The notes: a model not told the origin generated them from the letters alone. 64,000 nt of DNA from Sphingomonas sp. Leaf67 (GCF_001421965.1 NZ_LMLP01000001.1:1-64000), one strand, 5' to 3'. Positions 53,387 through 62,898 are shown, counted from the stretch's first letter. Made by a program: numbers and translations.

Positions 53387-54508
53387 TCAGCCCGCGACGC
53401 GGACGGACGTCAGGTCGGGCCGGCGCTGTTCACCCTCGACCCAGTCGACCAGCAGCGTAAGCACCCGGCGCAGCGCCAGATCCTGCTGCTCCAGCCGTGC
53501 TTCCAGCGACTCGATCCGCGCCAGCAACGCCTCGGTATCGGCAACCGGTGCCGGCGGGCGCTGGCCGCTCTCGACCACCGACAAATGGATCGGGCGCGGC
53601 GGCACCGGCGGCGGCGGCGGGGTCATCGGGCGCGCCTCGGCCTCGCCGAACGACGCCGGCTCCTCGGCCTCGGCGTCCCCGGTCCGGCTGCCCAGCCCGT
53701 CGCGGTCCAGATCGGAAATCACGTTCTCGACGTCCAGCGCGCCGAACTGGTCGATCCCCTCGATCGCGCCGAACAGCAGCACCCGGCTGGCCAACTGGTT
53801 CAACCGCCGCGGAATCCCCCCCGACCAGCGGTGCAGCGCCGCCAGCGCATCGGGCGAAAAGCTCGGGCTGCCGGTCCATCCGACCACCCGCAACCGGTGT
53901 TCCAGATACGGTCCGACCTCCTCGACCTCCATCGGGTCGAGGTGGTGCATCGCGATCACCCGCTGGCGCAGCTGCTCCAGCCGGTCTGACCCGTGCAGCC
54001 GCTGCCGGAACTCGGGCTGGCCGAGCAGGAAGATCTGCAACAGCGCATAGCCGCCCGCCTGAAAGTTTGACAGCATCCGCAATTCCTCGATCGACCCGAC
54101 CGGCAGCGACTGCGCCTCGTCGATCACCAGCAGCGTCCGCCGGCCCGACCGCGCGACATTGTGCAGCCCGCGTTCGATCCCGCTCAGCAACTGCGCCTTG
54201 GTCAGCCCGGCGGGATCGACGTCCAGCCCCGACGCGACCAGCCGCAACAGGTCGTCGGCCTCGATCTGTGTCGTCACGATCCGGATGACGTTCAGCCGCG
54301 CGGCATCGATCGTCCGCATCAAATGGCCGAGCAGCGTCGTCTTGCCGGTACCCGGATCGCCGGTGATGACGATGAAGCCCTCGCCCTGGCTCAGGCCATA
54401 GCCGAGATACGCCATCGCCTTGCGATGCGTCGCGGTATCGAACCAGAACGCCGGATCGGGCGTCAGCTGGAACGGGCGACCGGTCAGGCCATAGTGATCG
54501 TCGTACAT
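53387..54508 (-). CDS. XrtA-associated ATPase (ExeA-like, TIGR03015)
   Basis: A 373-residue AAA-type ATPase. Walker A GDPGTGKTTLLGH (about 50), Walker B LLVIDEAQSL (about 130), sensor region FLLGQPEFRQRL. The N-terminal YDDHYGLTGRPFQLTPDP is characteristic. The C-terminal tail (about 280-373) is Pro-rich then coiled-coil. ATG 54508 is preferred to 54514 because GGAG lies six bases before it. It heads the minus-strand XrtA block and is preceded by REPIN repeats. Confidence 0.93.
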   Translation of the reverse strand: MYDDHYGLTGRPFQLTPDPAFWFDTATHRKAMAYLGYGLSQGEGFIVITGDPGTGKTTLLGHLMRTIDAARLNVIRIVTTQIEADDLLRLVASGLDVDPAGLTKAQLLSGIERGLHNVARSGRRTLLVIDEAQSLPVGSIEELRMLSNFQAGGYALLQIFLLGQPEFRQRLHGSDRLEQLRQRVIAMHHLDPMEVEEVGPYLEHRLRVVGWTGSPSFSPDALAALHRWSGGIPRRLNQLASRVLLFGAIEGIDQFGALDVENVISDLDRDGLGSRTGDAEAEEPASFGEAEARPMTPPPPPVPPRPIHLSVVESGQRPPAPVADTEALLARIESLEARLEQQDLALRRVLTLLVDWVEGEQRRPDLTSVRVAG

Positions 54509-54628
54509 CAGCATCTCCGTTGGGAGCTGTATAACCCCCGATCGGTTTATTCTTCTTAAAATTTCGCGCCGCGATGTATGTGCAGGTCATGACGGTACGG
54601 CAAGCCGCTGACGATGGCGTAATATTCC

Positions 54629-54730
54629 CTCGTCACCCCCGCAAAGGCAGCGGTGCATCGACGCGGGGTCACCGAATCCGCACGACCGTCCGCAGATAAG
54701 GATTGCCGCCTGCGCGGGAAGGACGCGACG
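54629..54730. repeat. Degenerate REPIN-like repeat
   Basis: Recognisable but eroded halves (CGTCACCCCCGC near 54630 and GCCGCCTGCGCGGGAA near 54705) in the same outward layout as the intact copy beside it. It lies in the 439-bp gap that splits the XrtA block. Likely an older copy. Confidence 0.55.
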
Positions 54731-54790
54731 TGCGCAGCAGCGCGAGGTGCTATCCCTTCATCCTGGGGCGATCGACATTCACCGAAACCC

Positions 54791-54898
54791 ACGGAATTTC
54801 GTCATTCCCGCGCAGGCGGGAATCCATACGCGCCGACGGTTTGGCTCGATCCACGACGCTGGCGTCTATGGACTCCCGCCTGCGCGGGAGTGACGAAA
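54791..54898. repeat. REPIN-like repeat, copy B
   Basis: Paired inverted REP hairpins (54806-54821 and 54873-54889) with a conserved interior. Its reverse complement aligns along about 108 bp with copy A at 23071-23181, with most differences in the interior. It lies between the ATPase gene and the outer-membrane protein gene of the XrtA cluster. Confidence 0.87.
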
Positions 54899-54947
54899 GG
54901 GGATGGAACGCTATTCCTGCGCCCGGTGAACTGAAGGTCGATCGGCC

Positions 54948-56558
54948 CTAGAACCGGTACCCGACCCCCAGCAGCGCCTGCGCGATGACATCGGCGTCGG
55001 CCCCCTCGACATCGAACCCGTACAGCCCGGCGGTCAAACTTCCATAGGCTCGCCCGAACCGCCGGTAATAGCCGCCCTGCGCCCCGCCGCCCCAGGCATC
55101 GAGACCGCCTTCGATCCCGCTGGTGAAATAATTGCCGTACAGGTCGACACTGAACGACGACCGGCCGTCGATCGCCCATTGGCCGAAGCCCTGCACATAA
55201 TAGCTTTCGTCACGCGAACGGTAGACCACCGCCCCCGGCACCGGCGGGATGTAGAAGCGGCGGCTGGCATAGCCCGCACCCAGCCCCAACCGCGTCGGCC
55301 CGCGCGTGATCGAATACACCGCGTCGATCCCGCGCGCGCGGAACGTCGCCGCGCTGATCGACTGGAACACCGGCGTCAGGCACGCGCCCGCATTCGGTTG
55401 TCCCTCCGGCGTCACCCCGCCACCGAACACGCACCCGCCATAGCGCGCGCCGAACGGGTCTTGCCCGTCGATATAGTTGATCGGCAGTTGCGCCAGCGAT
55501 CCGGTTAGCTGCCGCCCGAAGGTGGTGACGCTGTCATAGACCCCGACCTGCACCGCCGCGCCCGGTCCGGTCTGCCATTGCAGCGATGCGGTATAGCTCA
55601 TCGAACCATAGCGCCGCCCCAGCCGCGCCTCCAGCGCGGTACGCGGCGACGGTCGCCACAGCACGCCCGCGTCCCAGATCAGCCCGTCGATATCATAGGC
55701 GATGCGCGGGTCGGACGCCGGATCGGTCACGAACCGCCCCGCCCCGTCGAGCACGGGCCGTCCTTGCGCATCGACCAGCGGATCGCGCTGCGTCACCTCG
55801 ATCTTTTCATAGCCGACCCCGCCGACCGCGGCGAGGGTGCGCGTGATCGGCAGCACCGCATCGACCCGGCCATAGGTGCCTTCGAATTTCTGGTCGAGCT
55901 GCCCGGCATCCTCGCGCAGCCACGCGCCCGACACGGTGAAGCCGATCGGCAGGATCGTGCCCGCGCGCGTGCCCACGCTGCCCATCACCAGATGGCTGGT
56001 CGCCTCGTCGAAATAATCGACCCGTCGTTGTCCGGGGGCCAGATCGATCGCACCGGGTGCCTGGGCCTTCACATAGCCGAACTGATACGTGCCGTTGACC
56101 GCGAACGGTCCGACCCGCGTCGCGATCGTCGGGCCGGCATACAGGCCATAGACCTGCGCGGTATTGACGTTGCTGGCGTTGACGAACGGTCCGAAGCCAC
56201 CGCCGCGCTGGTCGCCGCGCGCCCGCGTCGCGATCGCGCCGCCCTCCAGGTTCAGCCAGCGCGTGATCGCGACATTGGCGCGCGCCAGCCCCGAATGGAT
56301 TTCGCCGCCGCCAAAGCCGCTCCCCCAGTCGAAAATCCGCTGATACTGGTAATTGGCCTGCACCTGCACGCGCTGCGTCGTGACCTGCGCATCGACCCCG
56401 GCGGTCACCTGTGTATAGGTGACGACATCGCCGTCGGTCAGGTCGGCGGCAACTGCCTGCCCGACTTCGATATAGGGGCTGACATCGACCCGCTGCGCCT
56501 GTGCCGGCGCGGCTGTCGCGATCAGGACCGGCAGCAGCGGCAGGACCGCGCGGTGCAT
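54948..56558 (-). CDS. XrtA-associated outer-membrane beta-barrel protein (TIGR03016-like)
   Basis: A 536-residue protein with signal peptide (LLPVLIATAAPAQA) and a long beta-barrel of alternating strands ending in the aromatic LGVGYRF. Family members occur only with exosortase systems and probably help EPS cross the outer membrane or stay attached. The start overlaps the stop of the tyrosine kinase gene (ATGA). Confidence 0.9.
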   Translation of the reverse strand: MHRAVLPLLPVLIATAAPAQAQRVDVSPYIEVGQAVAADLTDGDVVTYTQVTAGVDAQVTTQRVQVQANYQYQRIFDWGSGFGGGEIHSGLARANVAITRWLNLEGGAIATRARGDQRGGGFGPFVNASNVNTAQVYGLYAGPTIATRVGPFAVNGTYQFGYVKAQAPGAIDLAPGQRRVDYFDEATSHLVMGSVGTRAGTILPIGFTVSGAWLREDAGQLDQKFEGTYGRVDAVLPITRTLAAVGGVGYEKIEVTQRDPLVDAQGRPVLDGAGRFVTDPASDPRIAYDIDGLIWDAGVLWRPSPRTALEARLGRRYGSMSYTASLQWQTGPGAAVQVGVYDSVTTFGRQLTGSLAQLPINYIDGQDPFGARYGGCVFGGGVTPEGQPNAGACLTPVFQSISAATFRARGIDAVYSITRGPTRLGLGAGYASRRFYIPPVPGAVVYRSRDESYYVQGFGQWAIDGRSSFSVDLYGNYFTSGIEGGLDAWGGGAQGGYYRRFGRAYGSLTAGLYGFDVEGADADVIAQALLGVGYRF

Positions 56559-57454
56559 CAATCCTGTTCCTGCCCGTAATAGCCGAAGCGCGGCCCGTCG
56601 GCACGATAGGTCGTCGCGTTCAGCAGCAGCTGAATCTCGTCGCACCCGTCGAGCAACGCAACCGCCTCGCGCAGGTCGGCTTCGCTGCTGCGATCGGCGC
56701 GCACCACCAGCACCGTCTGCCCGACCAGCGTTGCCAGCACCGCCGCAGGCGATGCCGCCAGCGCGGGGGGCGAATCGAACAGGATGATGCGATCGGGATC
56801 GGCCGCCAGCAACGTGTCGAGCACCGCGCGCGCCCGGTCGCTGCGCAGCAATTCGGTATCGGCATGGGTCCGCGTCCCTGCCGGCAGGATCGACAGCTGC
56901 GGCACGTCGGTCGGGATCACCAGCGCCTCGGCATCGAGGCTCGCATCGCCCAGCGCGTCGAGCAGTCCGCGTTCTGCCGCGATCCCCAACCGGTCGAGAA
57001 TGTCGGGCTTGTTGACGTCGGCATCGACCAGCAGGACGTTCAGGTCGCGCTCCGCCGCCAGCGACAGCGCGAGGTTGATCGCACAGAACGTCTTGCCGTC
57101 GCCCGGTTGCGCCGAACAGATCAGGATCATGCGCGCCGCATCCTCGTCGCGCTTGGCGACATCGGCACCGGTCGCCAGCAACTGGCGCTTCACCAGCCGG
57201 AATTCCTCGGCCAGCGCGGTCACCGGCCCGCCGGGCACCAGCATGCCGCCGGCCGCCAGCGCATCGCGATCGATCCGCGCGGGATCGATAGTGGGAACGC
57301 CCGCAGCGGGCATCGGCTGCCCCGCCGGTGCGGCTTCCGGCACGACCGCCTCGGCCACCGGCGGCATACCGGCTACCGGCTCCAGCCGCCAACGGTCCGC
57401 CGCCCGCTCCAGCAGGGATGCGCCACGCAGGCCACGGTGCGACTGATCGTTCAC
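56558..57454 (-). CDS. XrtA-associated tyrosine autokinase (TIGR03018-like)
   Basis: A 298-residue BY-kinase of the CpsD type. Walker A CSAQPGDGKTFCAINLA (about 113), Walker A' VLLVDADVNKPD (about 140), Walker B ILFDSPPAL (about 225), and a Tyr-containing C-terminal tail (RFGYYGQEQD) for autophosphorylation. It regulates chain length with the Wzz-like protein encoded 15 bp upstream in the operon. Confidence 0.93.
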   Translation of the reverse strand: MNDQSHRGLRGASLLERAADRWRLEPVAGMPPVAEAVVPEAAPAGQPMPAAGVPTIDPARIDRDALAAGGMLVPGGPVTALAEEFRLVKRQLLATGADVAKRDEDAARMILICSAQPGDGKTFCAINLALSLAAERDLNVLLVDADVNKPDILDRLGIAAERGLLDALGDASLDAEALVIPTDVPQLSILPAGTRTHADTELLRSDRARAVLDTLLAADPDRIILFDSPPALAASPAAVLATLVGQTVLVVRADRSSEADLREAVALLDGCDEIQLLLNATTYRADGPRFGYYGQEQD

Positions 57455-57469
57455 TTGGCCGTCCTCCCT

Positions 57470-58993
57470 TCAGGCCACCAGCCCGCGCTGTGCGAACTCA
57501 AGGCCCAGCAACAGCACGAACGCGGCGAGCAGCGCCCCCGCTCCGCCCGCGAACAGCTTCAGCCGCCGCTGGCGCTCGGCGCGCACCGTATCGGTCACGA
57601 CCTCGCCGATCGCGCCCAGCACCGGCATCCCGCTGATCTTTTCCAGCCGCGCCGCCGTGGCGAAGCTGGTCTTCAACCGGCTGAGCGCGAACGCCGCGCC
57701 CAGCCCCGCGCCGATCCCGACGATCAGCACGCCCAGCAGCAGCAGCGGCCGGTTGGGTGCGGTGGGTGTGCGGGGCTGGGTCGGCGGGTCGATCACGCTG
57801 AATTTTACCGCATCGGTATCGGTCTGCACGCTGCTCTGGATGCGCACCTGTTCGCGATCCTGAAACAACGAGTCATATTGCTGCTTGAGCGACGCGATGT
57901 CGCGGTCGAGCTGCGACTGCTGCGCCGCCGCCTGCGGATCGGCGGCGATCTTCGCCTGCAATCCGTTCAGCTGGCCCTCGATCTGCTGCTTGCGCTGGGT
58001 CAGTTCGGCGACCGTCGCCTGCCGGTCGGCCTGCGCAGCGCGCAATTGCAGATAGAAGGGGTTGGGCGACGCCGCCGTGCCGCCGCTGACGCCACCGCCC
58101 TCGCCGCGCGCCGCCGCCCGTGCCGCCGCCAGCTGCCGGTTGAGCGCAACCATGTCGGGATGCGCATCGGTCCAGCCCCGGCTGCGCCCCTCGGCGATCT
58201 GCCCCTCGATCGCGTTCAGCCGTGCGCGTGCCGGCCCGACCATCGCCGTGCCCGCCGTGCCCGGCAGCGTCGCCGCCGTGCCGGCCATCTGCGCGTTCGC
58301 CGCCGACAGGCTCGACTGCGCCGCCGCCAGATCGCCATCGATCTGCGCCAACTCGGCCCGCGCATTCGACATGCGATCGTCGAGCGAGCCCGTCCCCGGC
58401 AGCATCGCCATATATTGCGCCTGAAACGCCTGCCGCCGCGCCTCGGCATCGGCCAGCTGCGTCTGCCGCTGCGCCAGCTGCTGGTCGAGGAAACGCAGCG
58501 ACTGAACCGTCGCATCGCGGTCGCTCGCCAGATTGTCCTCGACGAAGATGTCGATCATCTTCTGCACGATCTCGCGCGCCAGCTTGGGATTGCCCGACGT
58601 CGCCGAAATCTCGAACAGATTGTCCTGCTGCGCGGTCAGCTTGATCGCGTTCTGCAGCGACGCCACCCGGTCCGCCACGTCGCGGTCGTTGGCGATCGTC
58701 TCCGCCATCGACGTGCCGCGCACGACCTTTTCGAGGTTCACCGCCGATGTCAGCGTCTGGCGGATGCGATCGATGTTGTTGGACTGCGCATTCTGCGCCA
58801 CCGCCGCCTCGGCACCGGGCAGCACCTGCCGCATCTCGACCATCACCCGCGCGGTCGATTGATAGCTGTTGGGGATTTGGCTGACGACCAACCACCCGCC
58901 CAGACACACCACCCATGCGATGCCCAGCGCGATCCAGCGCCGCTGCCAGATCGCATGGACGATCAGCTTCAGTTCCCCGTACAGCCCGTCCAT
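57470..58993 (-). CDS. XrtA-associated polysaccharide chain length determinant (TIGR03007-like)
   Basis: A 507-residue Wzz/PCP-type inner-membrane protein. N-terminal transmembrane helix (ALGIAWVVCLGGWLVV), a long periplasmic coiled-coil rich in Gln/Ala (about 150-400; QLAQRQTQLADAEAR), a PP-rich motif (IDPPTQPRTPT) and a second transmembrane helix (LLLLGVLIVGIGAGLGA). It ends with an additional hydrophobic segment. Partner of the autokinase. Confidence 0.93.
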   Translation of the reverse strand: MDGLYGELKLIVHAIWQRRWIALGIAWVVCLGGWLVVSQIPNSYQSTARVMVEMRQVLPGAEAAVAQNAQSNNIDRIRQTLTSAVNLEKVVRGTSMAETIANDRDVADRVASLQNAIKLTAQQDNLFEISATSGNPKLAREIVQKMIDIFVEDNLASDRDATVQSLRFLDQQLAQRQTQLADAEARRQAFQAQYMAMLPGTGSLDDRMSNARAELAQIDGDLAAAQSSLSAANAQMAGTAATLPGTAGTAMVGPARARLNAIEGQIAEGRSRGWTDAHPDMVALNRQLAAARAAARGEGGGVSGGTAASPNPFYLQLRAAQADRQATVAELTQRKQQIEGQLNGLQAKIAADPQAAAQQSQLDRDIASLKQQYDSLFQDREQVRIQSSVQTDTDAVKFSVIDPPTQPRTPTAPNRPLLLLGVLIVGIGAGLGAAFALSRLKTSFATAARLEKISGMPVLGAIGEVVTDTVRAERQRRLKLFAGGAGALLAAFVLLLGLEFAQRGLVA

Positions 58994-58994
58994 C

Positions 58995-59627
58995 TCAGAA
59001 CATGCTTTCGGGAATGATGATGACGTCGCCGGGCTGCAATTTCACGTTCGCGCTTGAATCGCCGTTCTTGAGCAGGCTGGAAATGCGCAGCCCGAATTCC
59101 TGCTGCTTGCCGGTCGTCCGGTCATAGCGGACCAGCCGTGCCCGGTTGCCCGACGCATATTGGTTCAGCCCGCCGACCGCGATCATCGCGTCGAGCAGCG
59201 TCATGTTCGCGCGGTACGGCAGCGACGCCGGCTTTTCGGTCGCGCCGACCACCCGCACCTGCTGGCTGAACGTGCCCGAGAAATTCTCCACGATCACCGA
59301 AACCAGCGGGTCCTTCACATATTCGCCCAGCGCCAGCTTTAGGTCGTCGGCCAGCATCGCCGGCGTCTTGCCGGTGGCGGGCATGTCGTTGATCAGCGGC
59401 GTGGTGATCCGTCCGTCGGGGCGCACCTGCACCTTCGCCGACAATTCGGGATTGCGCCACACGAAGATGCTCAGCTGGTCGAGCGGCCCGATGACATAGG
59501 CCTCGCCCGGCGCCTCCTTCGCCTGCACGAACGGCGCGGGCGGCAGTTCGGGACGCGCCGCGCCGCCGGCGCATCCGCCCAGCACCGCGCACAGCGCCAC
59601 CCCGGCAACTCCACCCTTCCGACGCAT
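58995..59627 (-). CDS. XrtA-associated polysaccharide export lipoprotein (Wza-like, TIGR03027)
   Basis: A 210-residue outer-membrane export protein. Lipobox at LGGC (about residue 19), then the Poly_export domain (YVIGPLDQLSIFVWRNPELS, VRPDGRITTPLI) and a SLBB domain (VRVVGATEKPASLPYRANMTLLD split around the glycine). It is the first gene of the export block; its promoter should lie in 59628-59764. Confidence 0.93.
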   Translation of the reverse strand: MRRKGGVAGVALCAVLGGCAGGAARPELPPAPFVQAKEAPGEAYVIGPLDQLSIFVWRNPELSAKVQVRPDGRITTPLINDMPATGKTPAMLADDLKLALGEYVKDPLVSVIVENFSGTFSQQVRVVGATEKPASLPYRANMTLLDAMIAVGGLNQYASGNRARLVRYDRTTGKQQEFGLRISSLLKNGDSSANVKLQPGDVIIIPESMF

Positions 59628-59737
59628 AAATCTTCCTCGTTCGAACGCGCACGGCCGTAACGGACCGTACAGGACTGTAGCCCGCTATGCCGGCAAAGGG
59701 GTAAACATCCGGTTGAGTACAGCAACAAGCGCCGATC

Positions 59738-59756
59738 CTGTCCCATTTTGCGACAG
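59738..59756 (-). promoter_or_regulatory. Palindrome upstream of the EPS export operon
   Basis: CTGTC-N9-GACAG, which also reads as TGTCSC-N5-GSGACA, centred about 120 bp upstream of the export lipoprotein start. Symmetry and distance suit an activator site. I found no matching sigma-54 -24/-12 element between it and the gene. Confidence 0.4.
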
Positions 59757-59764
59757 TCGGCGGT

Positions 59765-60997
59765 TCATGATGCTTCCCGAACCAGCAATTCGCGCGCCGC
59801 CGGATGCCCCAGAAACGCCGCCGGACTGGCCGTCGCGCCATACGCCCCCGCCTGAAACAGCGCGATCGTATCGCCGACCACCACCTGCGGCAGCACCACC
59901 CGGTCCGCCAACCGGTCGAGCGGGGTGCACAGGCACCCGACCACCGACGCCGTCATCGTCGCTTCCTCATCCATCCGCTCGGCCACCGCCACCGGATAGT
60001 TGCGCCGCACCACCGTTCCGAAATTACCGCTCGCCGCCAATTGATGATGCAGCCCGCCATCGACCACCACGAACGTCTCGCCACCACTGACCTTCACGTC
60101 GAGCACGCGTGTACAATACACCCCCGCCTCGCCCACCAGCCAGCGGCCCAGTTCGACCGCAAAGCCGGTTTCGCGCAGCACCGCCCCGCGCGCCGCCAGC
60201 CGCTCGCCCAGCGCAGCGCCGACTACTTCGACATCGACCGGCCGGTCGCCCGCGAAATAGGGGATGCCGAAGCCGCCGCCCAGATTGACGAACGCCGGCA
60301 CCGCCCCCGCTGCTTCCGCCAGTTGCCCGGCGAGCGTCAGCGTCGCCGCCTGCGCCTCGATGATCGCCGCGACGTCCAGCGTTTGCGACCCGGCAAAGAT
60401 ATGAAAGCCATGCCAGTCCGCACCGACCGCGACCAACCGCCGCACCAGCGCCGGTACCCGCTCTGCATCGATCCCGAACGGAGAGGCACGCCCGCCCATC
60501 CGCATCCCCGATCCGCGCAGTTCGAAATCGGGGTTCACCCGCACCGCGATACGGGGGCGAATGCCAAGCCGATCGCCGATCGCCAGCGCCCGGTCGGCCT
60601 CACCCTCCGACTCGACATGCAGCGTCGCACCCGCCGTGATCGCCGCCGTCAGTTCATCGTCGCGCTTGCCCGGCCCGGCAAAGCTGATCGCCGCCGCCGG
60701 CTTCTCGTTCAGCGCCATCGTCAGTTCGCCGCCCGACGCCACGTCGAGTCCGTCGACCAGCGGGGCCATCATCGCCAGCACCTCGCGATGCGGATTGGCC
60801 TTGATCGCATAATGCACGCCAACCATGCCGGGCAGCGCCGCCCGCAACCGCGCGACCCGCGCCGCGATTGCCGCGCCGTCGTACAGGAACGCCGGCGTAT
60901 CGCCCGCTCGTGCCAGCAGTTCGGCAAAGTCGACCCCGCCGACCGTCAGCCGCGACTGCCCGGCAAAGCCCGCCGGGATCGGCCCGATCGGCTTCAT
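59765..60997 (-). CDS. XrtA-associated PLP-dependent decarboxylase (TIGR03099-like)
   Basis: A 410-residue fold-III decarboxylase related to diaminopimelate decarboxylase. PLP lysine is K66 in HYAIKANPHR. Other marks are HIFAGSQTLD, GGGFGIPYF and the C-terminal CTPLDRLADR (substrate cysteine). It is tied to an acyl-CoA ligase (4-bp overlap) and a divergent acyl carrier protein, suggesting it acts on an amino acid carried on or destined for that ACP. That is inference. Confidence 0.92.
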   Translation of the reverse strand: MKPIGPIPAGFAGQSRLTVGGVDFAELLARAGDTPAFLYDGAAIAARVARLRAALPGMVGVHYAIKANPHREVLAMMAPLVDGLDVASGGELTMALNEKPAAAISFAGPGKRDDELTAAITAGATLHVESEGEADRALAIGDRLGIRPRIAVRVNPDFELRGSGMRMGGRASPFGIDAERVPALVRRLVAVGADWHGFHIFAGSQTLDVAAIIEAQAATLTLAGQLAEAAGAVPAFVNLGGGFGIPYFAGDRPVDVEVVGAALGERLAARGAVLRETGFAVELGRWLVGEAGVYCTRVLDVKVSGGETFVVVDGGLHHQLAASGNFGTVVRRNYPVAVAERMDEEATMTASVVGCLCTPLDRLADRVVLPQVVVGDTIALFQAGAYGATASPAAFLGHPAARELLVREAS

Positions 60998-62487
60998 GCG
61001 ACCGCCGCCGCGGCCAGCGCCCGCACCGCCACCCGGTCGAGCTTGCCATTGGCGTTGCGCGGCATCGCCTCGACCCAGACATAGTGCGCCGGCTGCTGGA
61101 AACTCGGCAGGTCGCGCCGCAGCCGTGCGCGCACCGCCTCCTCCGCACCCTCGACCGCCGCCCGTGCGACGACGACGATCGCCTGCCCCTGCCGTGGATC
61201 GGGCAGCCCGACCGCGACCGCCTCGGCCACCTCGCCGCCGGCCTCGACCGCTTCCTCGACCTCGGTCGGGCTGATCCGGTTGCCTGCCACCTTCATCATC
61301 TCGTCATCGCGTCCCACGAAGCGCAGCAATCCGTCCGCCCCCTGCGCCACCGTATCGCCCGACCATACCGCCATGCCGCCGCTCGCCATCCACGCCGGTG
61401 CCGGCCGAAACCGCTGCGCGGTCCGCCCCGCATCCTGCCAATATCCCTGCGCGACCAGCGGCCCGGCATGGACCAGTTCGCCCGGCTCATCCGGCGCGGC
61501 CCGGCTGCCATCGGCACGCACCACCGCCACCTCGGAAAACGGGATCGCGCGCCCCATCGCATCGGGGTTCGCATCGATCAACGCCGGGTCCAGCCACGTC
61601 GACCGGAACGCCTCGGTCAGCCCATACATCGCCACCACATCGGCCCCCGCGAACCGCTCGCGCAATCCCCGCACCATTCGCCGCGTCAGCGCCCCGCCCG
61701 AATTGGTCAGCCGCTTGAGCCGCGCCGCCGTCGCCTCGGGCCAGTCCGCCTCCAGCAACTGGGTCCACAGCGGCGGCACGCCCGCCAGCGTCGTCGCCCC
61801 GAACCGCTCGATCGCCTTCACCACGTCGCGCGCGGTCAGGTAATCCAGCGGCACCACCGCGCCCCCGGCCGCCCAGGTCGACAGCAACTGGTTCTGCCCA
61901 TAATCGAAACTCAGCGGCAACACCGCCAGCACGCGGTCGTCGGGCGTCAGCGCCAGATAGTGTGCGACCGACATCGCCCCCAGCCACAGATTGGCATGGC
62001 TCAGCATCACCCCCTTGGGCCGCCCGGTCGACCCGGAGGTATAGAGGATCGCCACCAGCGCCGCCGGATCGCCGTCGCTTGCCGTCATCGGCGCACCGTC
62101 GGGCATGTCGGTCGCGACCGAACACCCGGCGGGCACATCCCCCGGCTCCAGCGAAGCGACGCGCGCGGGCTGCGTCACCAGCAGCGATGCCCCGCTATCG
62201 GCCAGAATATGCGCCACCTGCGCCCGTTTCAGCGCGGGATTGACCGGCACATGCACCAGTCCCGCCCGCGCCGCCGCCAGCGGCATGACACAGGCCAACC
62301 GTGTCTTGGGCAACCACGTCGCCACCCGCGCCCCCGCCGGCAACCCCCGCAACCCACCCGCAACTCGCGCGACCAGCGTTTCGAGTTCGGCAAAGGTCAG
62401 CATCCCCTCGCGATCGATCAACGCCGGGGCATCGGCGTCCCCACGCATCGGCAATCGGTCGATCGTCTGCGGAACCGGATCAAGCAT
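60994..62487 (-). CDS. XrtA-associated acyl-CoA ligase/AMP-forming enzyme (TIGR03098-like)
   Basis: A 497-residue ANL-superfamily adenylating enzyme. A3 motif YTSGSTGRPKGV (about 150), A5 region AMYGLTEAF, A7 WSGDTV, and the A10 lysine in NANGKLDRVAV. It probably activates an amino or fatty acid and loads it on the ACP encoded divergently at 62626. Start ATG 62487. Confidence 0.92.
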   Translation of the reverse strand: MLDPVPQTIDRLPMRGDADAPALIDREGMLTFAELETLVARVAGGLRGLPAGARVATWLPKTRLACVMPLAAARAGLVHVPVNPALKRAQVAHILADSGASLLVTQPARVASLEPGDVPAGCSVATDMPDGAPMTASDGDPAALVAILYTSGSTGRPKGVMLSHANLWLGAMSVAHYLALTPDDRVLAVLPLSFDYGQNQLLSTWAAGGAVVPLDYLTARDVVKAIERFGATTLAGVPPLWTQLLEADWPEATAARLKRLTNSGGALTRRMVRGLRERFAGADVVAMYGLTEAFRSTWLDPALIDANPDAMGRAIPFSEVAVVRADGSRAAPDEPGELVHAGPLVAQGYWQDAGRTAQRFRPAPAWMASGGMAVWSGDTVAQGADGLLRFVGRDDEMMKVAGNRISPTEVEEAVEAGGEVAEAVAVGLPDPRQGQAIVVVARAAVEGAEEAVRARLRRDLPSFQQPAHYVWVEAMPRNANGKLDRVAVRALAAAAVA

Positions 62488-62625
62488 CCCCGCGCCTTAG
62501 CCCAGTTGCGGGACGGATTGAACCAGCGAGGCTCCCGGCATCGCAATCCCGCCACCTTGGCATCCCGCCGCCCAACCCCTACACACCCGCGATCCGGCGA
62601 CCGGTTCGCCGACAGGGGAAACGAC

Positions 62626-62898
62626 GTGATCGCACAGGGTTCAGCATCGACCGAGGAAACCGTCCGCGCGGTGTTGCGCGACGTGCTGGGCCTGTCTGCC
62701 GAACGCGCCGCCGCCTTCGACGATGCGACGCCGCTGTTCGGCGCGCTCCCCGAACTCGATTCGATGGCAGTCGCGGGCGTCCTGACCGAAATGGAGGACC
62801 GGCTCGGTATCCTGATAGAGGACGACGATATCGACGGCGACACGATGGAAACCTTCGGCGCGCTGGTCCGCTTCGCGAGCGCCAAGGCGCCCGCTTGA
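62626..62898 (+). CDS. Acyl carrier protein (XrtA-associated)
   Basis: A 90-residue acidic ACP with the 4'-phosphopantetheine attachment serine in PELDSMAV (about residue 41) and typical helices. GTG start at 62626, seven bases after AGGGGA. It diverges from the acyl-CoA ligase across 138 bp, which should hold both promoters. Its stop overlaps the TTG start of the next gene. Confidence 0.9.
   Translation: MIAQGSASTEETVRAVLRDVLGLSAERAAAFDDATPLFGALPELDSMAVAGVLTEMEDRLGILIEDDDIDGDTMETFGALVRFASAKAPA

Noticed and set aside
59628..59764. Possible sigma-54 promoter before the export operon
   Set aside because: Candidate GG and GC pairs are at the wrong spacing in every alignment tried.
46042..62898. 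Long open frames antisense to the XrtA genes, some over 600 codons
   Set aside because: High GC keeps opposite frames open; the products are Arg/His-rich with no motifs, while the annotated strand shows clear families.
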